64,000 nt of DNA from CAZHDB01 sp964531225 (GTDB lineage Archaea; Thermoproteota; Thermoprotei_A; Sulfolobales; Desulfurococcaceae): assembly GCA_964531225.1 (NCBI GenBank), contig CAZHDB010000004.1:31691-95690 (forward strand), read 5' to 3'. Positions within the stretch are counted from its first letter, which is position 1, and every line of letters begins with the position of its first letter. Under the pieces are notes generated by a model. That model saw nothing but the letters and a program-made list of their open reading frames with translations, had not been told where the DNA came from and ran no database searches. The translations under genes were made by a program, and so were the position numbers. Of the stretch, positions 1-7,259 are shown piece after piece.

Positions 1-43
1 TATAATGGATAATTTGTTTCTATAGGTGGGGGAAGTTTAATCT

Positions 44-715
44 TCATAGTTTTATAGTATACCTCCTTTCCTCCTTTATAATAGCTACCTTAACATTAAT
101 TTCCTCTAGGACGCTATGTATATTTGATGGTAACTGTGTTAATAGTGATGGTGGAACGAGTACAAGAGTCCATGAATAACTTTTACTTTCAACAATAGCT
201 GATCCTAGGCTATAGGCAAGAGCTCGCATTTGAGACCTCTGGTCACCTATAGGATCAATTATCCAAACACCTACTCTTTCGTTATCTCGTTTAGCTATAA
301 GGTCGGGGGCTGTGGCCTTAGTAATGCCTTTAACTTCTTTGACTTGATAGCCTCTGGCTCTAAGTTCGTCGGCAATACTCTTTACAACTATTCTACGCGC
401 TGGATACCTTGTCATCATTTCGAGATACTTATCTATCGGTCCATGAAATTCTGGATCATATAGTGTGTACTTGCCACGGCCAATTCTGAATAAAAATAGT
501 TTTTCTGGATCACGGTACTTATCTTTACTACTTCCATTAACAGTTACTAAATCCACTTCAAAGTCAAGTATTGATGTGGGTCTATCCGGGTCTATATATT
601 TCTTCGCATATGTAATGAGTTCTCTACGTGTAAATGTCTTTAATCCTTTCTTTGTAAGTTCTATTGCAGCTTTCTTAAGAACTAGCCATATCGGCTCCCT
701 ATTTTGATTACTCAT
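44..715 (-). CDS. Unknown protein, N-terminal winged-helix-like domain
   Basis: 223 aa protein that I do not recognise with certainty. The first ~95 residues (helical, then DPDRPTSILDFEVDLVTVNG and a basic strand ending GRGKYTLYDP) have the look of the small winged-helix domain found beside restriction-type nucleases. The second half (KSIADELRARGYQVKEVKG, then APDLIAKRDNERVGVWIID) has the beta-strand order of an endonuclease-like fold, but I see no clean D-ExK catalytic set, so any nuclease activity is conjecture. ATG start with an upstream AGGGAT. It stands alone, 165 bases downstream of the Mrp gene on the same strand. Confidence 0.75.
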   Translation of the reverse strand: MSNQNREPIWLVLKKAAIELTKKGLKTFTRRELITYAKKYIDPDRPTSILDFEVDLVTVNGSSKDKYRDPEKLFLFRIGRGKYTLYDPEFHGPIDKYLEMMTRYPARRIVVKSIADELRARGYQVKEVKGITKATAPDLIAKRDNERVGVWIIDPIGDQRSQMRALAYSLGSAIVESKSYSWTLVLVPPSLLTQLPSNIHSVLEEINVKVAIIKEERRYTIKL

Positions 716-880
716 CGTATATCCCTATTCAAAACCACATGTAGTATCCAATTTATATTCCAGCAATAAAGTTTATGTTAATGGTTAGTAATATGTTTTT
801 ATTGTATTGTTATGTAAATAATTATTTTTAAACAAAGAAAAATGGCTTTGGAAAAGGACTATGCGAAATTATATCTAAAA

Positions 881-1771
881 TTATTTCGGGCTATAACTAC
901 TTTGATGGTTCTTTTCTTCTATAAAGTTAGTTATTCTATTAGCTAATTCATAGATTGCTCTTGCTGCTTCACCATCAGGATATTCCAATAGATAAGGCAC
1001 ACCCTTATCGATAGCTTTACCAATAAGAGGATCTAGGGGAATACGTATTAGGAGATTAGTATTGTATTTCTTTGCTAACTCTTCACCTGTACTTTTCCCA
1101 AGTAGATAGTATGTGGAACCACATTTTGGACATTTAAAATAACTCATATTCTCGACAATGCCTAATAGAGGTATTCTATTCTTTACGACAAAATTAATGG
1201 CTTTAGCTACTACGGTTTCTGATAATATACTTGGTGCAGTAACTATTATTGCCCCGTCAAGATCGGATATGGTCTGTACAACTGTTATTGCCTCATCACC
1301 TGTACCAGGAGGTAAATCAATAACGAGATAATCTAGTTGGTTCCAAACTACTTTTGATAGGAATTCAAGTATAGCCCTAGATTTTAATGGACCACGCCAA
1401 ATAAGTGGTATATCTGGTTGTTCTAGTAAAAGATTTGTTGCTACGACCTTAACCCCTAAAGGTCCGCTAGCAGGTATTATACCCTCTTCATTAGCATATA
1501 GTCTAGCATTATCCATTCCATATACAGTTGGTATAGATGAACCATGAATATCTGCATCAAGAAGTCCTACCTTATATCCCTTCTGAGCTAGTGCTAGTGA
1601 GAGCATTGATGATACAAAAGTTTTACCAACTCCTCCTTTACCGCTTAAAACCATGATTTTATGCCGAATGTTTCTAAGCCTCCTTTTAGCCTCACCTATA
1701 AGAGCAAATACTGTCTGAACTTGTTGAGCTCTATGTTCCTGTAATCTTTCCTCTACTTCTCGACTAGTCAT
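881..1771 (-). CDS. Mrp/NBP35 (ApbC) family Fe-S cluster carrier ATPase
   Basis: 296 aa P-loop NTPase of the MinD/Mrp branch, which in archaea binds and transfers Fe-S clusters to apoproteins in the cytoplasm. The deviant Walker A GKGGVGKT is at residues 44-51, followed by the switch LLDADIHG and DLPPGTGDE. The Mrp-specific NMSYFKCPKCG gives the CxxC that bridges a cluster between two subunits. Length is normal for the family. The ATG start has GGTGGAT five bases upstream. The gene is monocistronic, with the divergent mevalonate kinase promoter behind it. Confidence 0.93.
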   Translation of the reverse strand: MTSREVEERLQEHRAQQVQTVFALIGEAKRRLRNIRHKIMVLSGKGGVGKTFVSSMLSLALAQKGYKVGLLDADIHGSSIPTVYGMDNARLYANEEGIIPASGPLGVKVVATNLLLEQPDIPLIWRGPLKSRAILEFLSKVVWNQLDYLVIDLPPGTGDEAITVVQTISDLDGAIIVTAPSILSETVVAKAINFVVKNRIPLLGIVENMSYFKCPKCGSTYYLLGKSTGEELAKKYNTNLLIRIPLDPLIGKAIDKGVPYLLEYPDGEAARAIYELANRITNFIEEKNHQSSYSPK

Positions 1772-2017
1772 ATCTTATCCACCCGAATTAAACATTCTTG
1801 ATTTACATAAGGCAATAAGAATAGAATAAATCTATTGGTCAAAATACACTAGCATACATAGGGATTCATAATATTCTAGACAAGAGTTTATGCAATCCAC
1901 TAAATTAGGTATGCTATTCTTAAAATGTTCCAATAACTTCTTATATATCGAAAAACGTACATGATGTAGATAGAGAATTTACAATAATTTATCATATATC
2001 TAATGAGGAGACTTAAT

Positions 2018-2977
2018 ATGAAGATATGCGCATCCGCACCCGCTAAGATAATCTGGTTTGGAGAACATTTTGTTGTACTTGGAAAACCTGCTATAGCTAG
2101 TTCTATTAATCTTAAAGCCAGAGTATGTATAAGTAATTCAATAAATGACAAAATTATTATCGAGTCAAAGGATCTAGGTGTTAAATGTATTTATGGTAAA
2201 GACATTCCTAGAGAACTAATTCAATTTATACATATAGTTGAGTATTGTTTAAGTGAAAATATAATTACTAAGTTAAAACCTTTTCATGCAATAATAGAAT
2301 CATCAATACCAATAGCTTCCGGTTTAGGCTCATCTGCATCTACAGCCGTAGCTTTCACAGCAGCCTTTCTAGCCTATCACGATGTTAGTTTTAATAGAGA
2401 ACTTATTTCGAGGATTGCTTACGAAGCTGAGAAAATAGTTCACGCTAAGCCAAGTGGTATAGACAATACCATTGCATCTTACGGAGGCTTTTTAGTCTAT
2501 CAAAAAGGAAGAATCCGTAGGATAAGGGTTAGATGGCCTAGGAAATTCCAATTGCTTATAGTGGATACTGGAATGCCTAGAAATACTGGTAAAGTAGTTA
2601 AAATGGTTCTTGAGAGATATCAAAGAAACGAGGACATAATGAAGTATATCTATATGGCTGCTGAAAAAATTGTAAGAAAAGCTATCAAATGTCTAAGGAG
2701 CGGAAATATTGAATGTATAGCGGAGCTTATGAATATAAATCACGGATTATTAGTAAGTCTCGGCATATCAACATATGAGATCGAATCCTTAGTACATAGG
2801 TCTATAATGTCTGGCGCATTAGCAGCTAAAATCACTGGTGCTGGAATGGGTGGATCAATTATTGTTTTAACTGATAGAATAAAATTAGACCATGTAATTA
2901 GAGCGATCTCTCCGTTGGCGTATAGAATAATACCAGCTTCACCAACTTCTCAAGGAGTTACAATAGAGAGACTATGA
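2018..2977 (+). CDS. mvk: Mevalonate kinase
   Basis: 319 aa GHMP kinase that phosphorylates mevalonate in isoprenoid synthesis, the precursor route for archaeal ether lipids. Motif 1 SAPAKIIWFGEH is at the N-terminus; the ATP loop PIASGLGSSAS is in the first third; KPSGIDNTIASYGG carries the catalytic Asp region; the C-terminal motif is KITGAGMGGS. I start at the ATG at 2018 rather than 2003 because GAGGAG (2005-2010) lies seven bases before it and the protein then begins with the conserved SAPAKI strand. Geranylgeranyl reductase at 41983 uses products of the same pathway. Confidence 0.93.
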   Translation: MKICASAPAKIIWFGEHFVVLGKPAIASSINLKARVCISNSINDKIIIESKDLGVKCIYGKDIPRELIQFIHIVEYCLSENIITKLKPFHAIIESSIPIASGLGSSASTAVAFTAAFLAYHDVSFNRELISRIAYEAEKIVHAKPSGIDNTIASYGGFLVYQKGRIRRIRVRWPRKFQLLIVDTGMPRNTGKVVKMVLERYQRNEDIMKYIYMAAEKIVRKAIKCLRSGNIECIAELMNINHGLLVSLGISTYEIESLVHRSIMSGALAAKITGAGMGGSIIVLTDRIKLDHVIRAISPLAYRIIPASPTSQGVTIERL

Positions 2978-2992
2978 AAAATTACAATATAG

Positions 2993-3001
2993 ATATATAA
3001 T
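2993..3001 (+). promoter_or_regulatory. TATA box of the C/D sRNA
   Basis: ATATATAAT lies about 28 bases upstream of the C box at 3022. Archaeal TATA boxes lie about 25 bases before the transcription start, so initiation would fall just in front of the C box. This supports independent transcription of the sRNA. Confidence 0.5.
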
Positions 3002-3018
3002 CTTCTTCCCTGAATTCT

Positions 3019-3075
3019 AAATTGATGATGTGAAAGGGTCTACTGATATATGATGATACTCCCATGGACTGAGTA
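3019..3075 (+). ncRNA. C/D box sRNA (2'-O-methylation guide)
   Basis: The order of boxes is complete. C box TTGATGA is at 3022-3028, D' box CTGA at 3043-3046, C' box ATGATGA at 3050-3056, and D box CTGA at 3069-3072. The spacers of 14 and 12 bases are right for archaeal methylation guides, which work with L7Ae, Nop5 and fibrillarin. The D' guide ends GGGTCTA and the D guide CCCATGGA; by the fifth-base rule they would direct methylation of a C and a U respectively. I cannot name the target without an rRNA/tRNA search. The first base of the C box is T instead of a purine. The D box ends five bases before the next start codon. Confidence 0.75.
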
Positions 3076-3077
3076 CC

Positions 3078-3431
3078 ATGAATTTTAAGAAAATAAGTAT
3101 CAATGAATATAATGCATTAAAAAAATTAATTGATGAATACAAGAATGAATTATATGCATACAATTCGCTAATTAAGAAATACGGATATTATCTTAAACCT
3201 TATCATGTTGTTACAAAGTATAGTGGTGGTAAAAAGATCGAATATGTGTACTATGGTAGATACTGGTATAAATTGAAATATATCTGTAGAAGAGGCAACA
3301 CAAGTAAAATTAAATGGATATATGTAGGCTCCGAAAAACCGTTACCCGACTTACCTGATCCTCCAAGGAATCCTTTGGAGGGCATTGTCCTAAAGATATG
3401 TGATAACTGCATATATATCAAATATAAATAA
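3078..3431 (+). CDS. Small unknown protein, lysine/tyrosine-rich
   Basis: 117 aa, not recognised. The N-terminal half is a charged helical segment (KKLIDEYKNELYAYNSLIKKYGYY). It is followed by strands rich in Tyr/Lys (YVYYGRYWYKLKYICRRG) and IKWIYVGSEKPLPDLP, a layout seen in small archaeal proteins of the DUF6788 kind; that link is only a resemblance. Three Cys (one in CDNC) are near the C-terminus. No Shine-Dalgarno is present, because the sRNA D box fills the leader. An in-frame TGA at 3054-3056 excludes a longer start. The stop is one base from the convergent sir2 stop. Confidence 0.6.
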   Translation: MNFKKISINEYNALKKLIDEYKNELYAYNSLIKKYGYYLKPYHVVTKYSGGKKIEYVYYGRYWYKLKYICRRGNTSKIKWIYVGSEKPLPDLPDPPRNPLEGIVLKICDNCIYIKYK

Positions 3432-3432
3432 A

Positions 3433-4176
3433 TCATTTATATCTTAGTTTATTTTCTATTAAGCTCAATATTAAACTCATGATCTCTCCTGCCTTACCTC
3501 TAAGCTTATAATCCGCTATAGGTGTTATTGCTGTATCTTCTATATTTATTTCAATAACCAATCCACCATGTTCTTTAACGATTAATGGTATATAAGCTGC
3601 AGGATACACTATTCCACTAGTTCCAATAACAAGTATGGTATCTGCCCGACTAGCATATTTGATGGCTTTGTTCCACTCTTTGTCAGGTAATGGTTCGCCG
3701 AACCATACTACATCGGGCCTCATGATCGAATTACATATGGGGCATTTAGGAGGTATATCTTTGGGTGGTTCTTTATATTCTATTTTAAAGTTACACTCTG
3801 TGCATCTAGCTCTCCTAATAGATCCGTGAAGCTCGACTACACACTTCGATCCAGCTAATCTATGGAGGCCATCGGTATTTTGAGTAATGACACACTTAAG
3901 TATACCCATAGATTCTAGCTTAGCTAAAGCTTTATGGGCCGGATTAGGCTTAGCTTTAAACACTATTTCCATTCGCCATTTATACCATTTCCAAACAAGT
4001 ATAGGATCTCTATTAAATGCCTCAGGAGTAGCTAGTTCTTCGGGCCTGTACTTACTCCATAATCCATTCTTACCACGAAACGTTGGTATACCACTTTCCG
4101 CAGAAATACCTGCTCCAGTAAATGCTATTAAAAATTTTGAAGAAATAATAATGTTTACAACGTCTTCGATTTTCGT
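3433..4176 (-). CDS. NAD-dependent deacetylase Sir2, apparent ACG start
   Basis: Sirtuin that removes acyl groups from lysines using NAD; in Crenarchaeota Alba is a known substrate. The frame gives 247 aa with the usual archaeal layout: FTGAGISAESGIPTFRG (NAD loop), TQNTDGLH, ELHGS catalytic His, zinc site CTEC...CPIC, WFGE, IGTSG. No ATG, GTG or TTG exists between the in-frame TAA (4179-4177) and the NAD loop; the first internal ATG, at 3972, would remove it. A perfect GAGGTGATC (4189-4181) stands four bases before ACG at 4176, so ACG occupies the place of the start codon. Alternatively a one-base error in AAAA (4173-4170) would connect a GTG at 4186. Confidence 0.88.
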   Translation of the reverse strand, partial: TKIEDVVNIIISSKFLIAFTGAGISAESGIPTFRGKNGLWSKYRPEELATPEAFNRDPILVWKWYKWRMEIVFKAKPNPAHKALAKLESMGILKCVITQNTDGLHRLAGSKCVVELHGSIRRARCTECNFKIEYKEPPKDIPPKCPICNSIMRPDVVWFGEPLPDKEWNKAIKYASRADTILVIGTSGIVYPAAYIPLIVKEHGGLVIEINIEDTAITPIADYKLRGKAGEIMSLILSLIENKLRYK

Positions 4177-4309
4177 TTACGATCACCTCTTAAGTCATAT
4201 AATTATGTAAACAATACTTATTGATATGGGTATCTGATATTTAAGCATGAGTTAAGGTAATTTTATTAGTAGTGGGATGATTTTCGTGATGATATTGGAG
4301 TGAAATAAA

Positions 4310-5434
4310 TTGGGAGTTACATTAATAAAGAATATAAGAAGATATATTGTTGGACAATATTTTATCGAAAATATAGATGTTGTATTCAATAATAGAGTTA
4401 TGTGTATTGGCGAGTGTAATGATTATTCCTACGACGAAATGATAGAGGCAAGTAATTATGTTGCTTTACCTACACTGAACGATCATTATGTTTATTTACA
4501 TGACTACCTACATAGGCTTGGATTAACTAAAGATAATTTGTCAAGGAATGATATCTCTAAAACTATAGAGGCAATATGTTTGGAAAAAATATTAAACGGC
4601 ATTTCCGGGATTTTTATAGATCTCGGCTATACAACTTATTCGCTAACACTACAAGGTATATGCAAATACATGGAAGTACGGCTGGGACAAAGAGTAAACA
4701 ATGAATTAATTAGTGTATATAATAATTACATACCGATCATAGACGATAATATAGATCCTAATAATTTACCTTCATTAATTAAAGAGATTGAAAACGAAGT
4801 AATTTACCTAATGTTCTTAGTTAGGAGAAGACATCCTTATGTAATCAAAGAAAAGACTGGCTTATGGCCTATGGCTTTCCTCGAAAAAAGTGGAGTTTTT
4901 GGATTGAATAAATATTACTACTTTATTGGATTAAATTGGATCTCTACAATGGATCTAGAAGTACTTAAGCATTATAGGGATCGGTCATCCATTATCTTGT
5001 TACCCTCTAAAACAATGTATATTGCTAATGGTGGATTTACTCCTTTATATGAGATTATTGAAACGTATAAAGTTAGAGTATTTTTGGGTACTAGTGGCTT
5101 AAATAGCAGTATCTTAAATGAAGCTAAGCAAGCCCTTTTACTATATAGATATAATTACTGGGATCAACGACTTTCGATAGAACATATTAGGAAAACATTA
5201 TTTCAGCAAGAGCATAGATTGTTTCGAAATAATTTTCTTGAGAAAGGATCTTTAGCTAACATAGTATTATACGATTCTTATATTAGTAAGTCCCGTAATC
5301 CATTACACTCGTTAATATTTAATGAAGTATATCCAGTCTATGTCTTTATTAAGGGAAGTAAGACGGTTTGTCCAAGGAATAAGTTGGATTTAATTAATAG
5401 ATATAGGGATCTATTGGTGGAAATTATTGATTAG
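4310..5434 (+). CDS. Amidohydrolase-like protein lacking metal ligands
   Basis: 374 aa with the skeleton of a chlorohydrolase/guanine deaminase-type amidohydrolase. The start of the barrel is NYVALPTLNDHY, where active enzymes have a PG-x-N-x-HTH motif. VFLGTSGLNSS stands where they have LGTDG, and EKGSLANIVLYD is the usual C-terminal closing strand. The HxH pair and the strand-8 Asp are thus both missing, so it is probably not a metal-dependent hydrolase. TTG start. It overlaps the next gene by eight bases and leads the apparent mre11-rad50 operon. Family assignment is inference from motif order; the role is unknown. Confidence 0.6.
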   Translation: MGVTLIKNIRRYIVGQYFIENIDVVFNNRVMCIGECNDYSYDEMIEASNYVALPTLNDHYVYLHDYLHRLGLTKDNLSRNDISKTIEAICLEKILNGISGIFIDLGYTTYSLTLQGICKYMEVRLGQRVNNELISVYNNYIPIIDDNIDPNNLPSLIKEIENEVIYLMFLVRRRHPYVIKEKTGLWPMAFLEKSGVFGLNKYYYFIGLNWISTMDLEVLKHYRDRSSIILLPSKTMYIANGGFTPLYEIIETYKVRVFLGTSGLNSSILNEAKQALLLYRYNYWDQRLSIEHIRKTLFQQEHRLFRNNFLEKGSLANIVLYDSYISKSRNPLHSLIFNEVYPVYVFIKGSKTVCPRNKLDLINRYRDLLVEIID

Positions 5435-5951
5435 TAAAAGAACGTACTATATCCTAGGTTTAGCTGCGGTCTTAGTTGCACTAGTATCGCTTATCCTATC
5501 AATAATCATGTATACACTTGGCTTTTCTGAATACTTATGGTATTCATTTATATGGCTTGTAATTCTTGTCCTTGATATAATTGTATGGAAAACTCCTCCT
5601 AAACAACTAAAAGGTGGAGATTATAACAAGGTAATTAATAGTGGTGATACTGTAGTGGAGAATCTTTGTAGTGAACTTCGTGAAGCAGCGGAGCTAGTTT
5701 CAGTAATTTATACTCTATCTACTACTACAATCAAAGGCTATAGTGTGTCTTTCAGAATGGATTCTCTCATGGCAAGATTATCAAAGATTTCCGATACCAT
5801 TAATAATTATTGTAGTGAGAATTGTAGAAATTACCTTAATAGTATCTTAGAAGGTGAAATGAGTAATAATATAGTAGAAGGCTTCTTAATATCATTAAAT
5901 AATTGCATGGCCCGATATGAATGCGAATCAAATATTGTTATTGAAGATTAG
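5427..5951 (+). CDS. Unknown two-TM membrane protein in mre11-rad50 operon
   Basis: 174 aa. Two adjacent hydrophobic segments (about residues 7-30 and 36-53) are followed by a soluble helical domain of about 120 residues with two Cys pairs (CSENC and CMARYEC). I do not recognise a family. The TTG start lies inside the end of the preceding gene, so translation is probably coupled, and mre11 begins 17 bases after its stop. The context is suggestive of co-expression with Mre11-Rad50, but nothing in the sequence shows DNA binding. Confidence 0.65.
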   Translation: MISKRTYYILGLAAVLVALVSLILSIIMYTLGFSEYLWYSFIWLVILVLDIIVWKTPPKQLKGGDYNKVINSGDTVVENLCSELREAAELVSVIYTLSTTTIKGYSVSFRMDSLMARLSKISDTINNYCSENCRNYLNSILEGEMSNNIVEGFLISLNNCMARYECESNIVIED

Positions 5952-5968
5952 ATATATGGGTGTAGAGC

Positions 5969-7243
5969 TTGACGTTAATAGCGCACCTCTCGGATATCCA
6001 TTTGGGCAAAAGACAATATAATATAGATTTCAGGGAGAATGATGTATATGAATTATTCAATGAGGCTATAGATATTATTTTAAAGGAACACATAAAGTTT
6101 GTTGTAATATCCGGAGACTTATTTGATGAGTATAGGCCGAAAAATAAAGCATTAAAAATAGCTATTGACGGTTTTAGGAAACTTAGTGAACACGATACTA
6201 AAATAATTCTCATGCCTGGAGATCATGATATGCCTAGAAGTAGGGAGATGATTTCATTTCTAATATTTGAATCAATATTTGACAATGTAGTTTTATTAAG
6301 TACTCCAAATGAATACCGGACTAAGTATATTGATTCTAATAACAAGGTGGCAATATATGCGATACCATATCTTAGAAATAAAATTAAAGCTAGGAAAACA
6401 ATGCCTTTATTCTTAGACTATGCTTCAGCGTTTTTTAGAGAACATAGAAATCTAAGGAAAATATTAATGGCACATTATAGTGTTGAAGAATTTTTCCCGT
6501 TTGACGCTATGTTTAGTTTATCAGATTTACCTGCTGTGGACTATGCTGCATTTGGGCATATACACAATAGAATTTTAGGAGTTCTTCCCAAAGGAGGCAT
6601 TATAGGTTATCCCGGAAGCATTGATATATTTGATAGGAGAGACATAAGTGATTGGGAGAAGAATGGTAAAGGATTTTATATAGTTGATTTATCTAGAGAG
6701 CCCGATCTGTCTATGGTTCAGAAAATGGATCTTAATATAAGGCCTCAGTATAACATAGAAGCTGATAGATCAAGTATTTTGAGTCGTTTAAAAGCACTTA
6801 TTAATGATTTGGATCCTAAAGCTAAGAGGCCTGTTATAGTCAATTTATCAATACGTATTAGGAGGGGAATGAGTCCCAACGTAAGGGACTTATACCGATT
6901 ATTTAGAGACGATATTGTTCTCAGGATCCATCCAATATTCATAGAGGAAGAAAAGAAAATCGATTATAGTACTATGGAAATTTTCGATGAAAAGGAGATT
7001 CTAAGTAAGTATATGGATGCTCCTATGGATGTAGCTGATCTAGTATATGAATTAGTTGAGTCATTATCTAAAGGTGATATAGGAAGCCAGGAAATAATTG
7101 CTATGATTAAGTCTATAATGGAGAAATGGACAAAGGCAAAGAGTATTACTAAGATATCAATTGACACTTATAAAGATGTAGATACGCGAAATGGAGAAAA
7201 GAGTGTAATTAAAAGGAAAGATGGGTTATTGAAGTATCTGTAG
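5969..7243 (+). CDS. mre11: DNA double-strand break repair nuclease Mre11
   Basis: 424 aa calcineurin-like phosphoesterase that with Rad50 processes DNA ends. Metal-binding motifs in order: HLSDIHLG, SGDLFDE, PGDHD (where many relatives have GNHD), AHYSVEEFFPF and FGHIHNR. After the nuclease and capping domains comes a charged helical C-terminal region, which in other Mre11 proteins contacts the base of the Rad50 coiled coil. The TTG start places HLSDIHLG at residue 6. rad50 begins 16 bases downstream. Confidence 0.95.
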   Translation: MTLIAHLSDIHLGKRQYNIDFRENDVYELFNEAIDIILKEHIKFVVISGDLFDEYRPKNKALKIAIDGFRKLSEHDTKIILMPGDHDMPRSREMISFLIFESIFDNVVLLSTPNEYRTKYIDSNNKVAIYAIPYLRNKIKARKTMPLFLDYASAFFREHRNLRKILMAHYSVEEFFPFDAMFSLSDLPAVDYAAFGHIHNRILGVLPKGGIIGYPGSIDIFDRRDISDWEKNGKGFYIVDLSREPDLSMVQKMDLNIRPQYNIEADRSSILSRLKALINDLDPKAKRPVIVNLSIRIRRGMSPNVRDLYRLFRDDIVLRIHPIFIEEEKKIDYSTMEIFDEKEILSKYMDAPMDVADLVYELVESLSKGDIGSQEIIAMIKSIMEKWTKAKSITKISIDTYKDVDTRNGEKSVIKRKDGLLKYL

Positions 7244-7259
7244 TTCTTAGGTGTTAAGA

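Noticed and set aside
4276..4298. GTGATGA upstream of the amidohydrolase-like gene as a C box
   Set aside because: No CTGA follows within sRNA distance.
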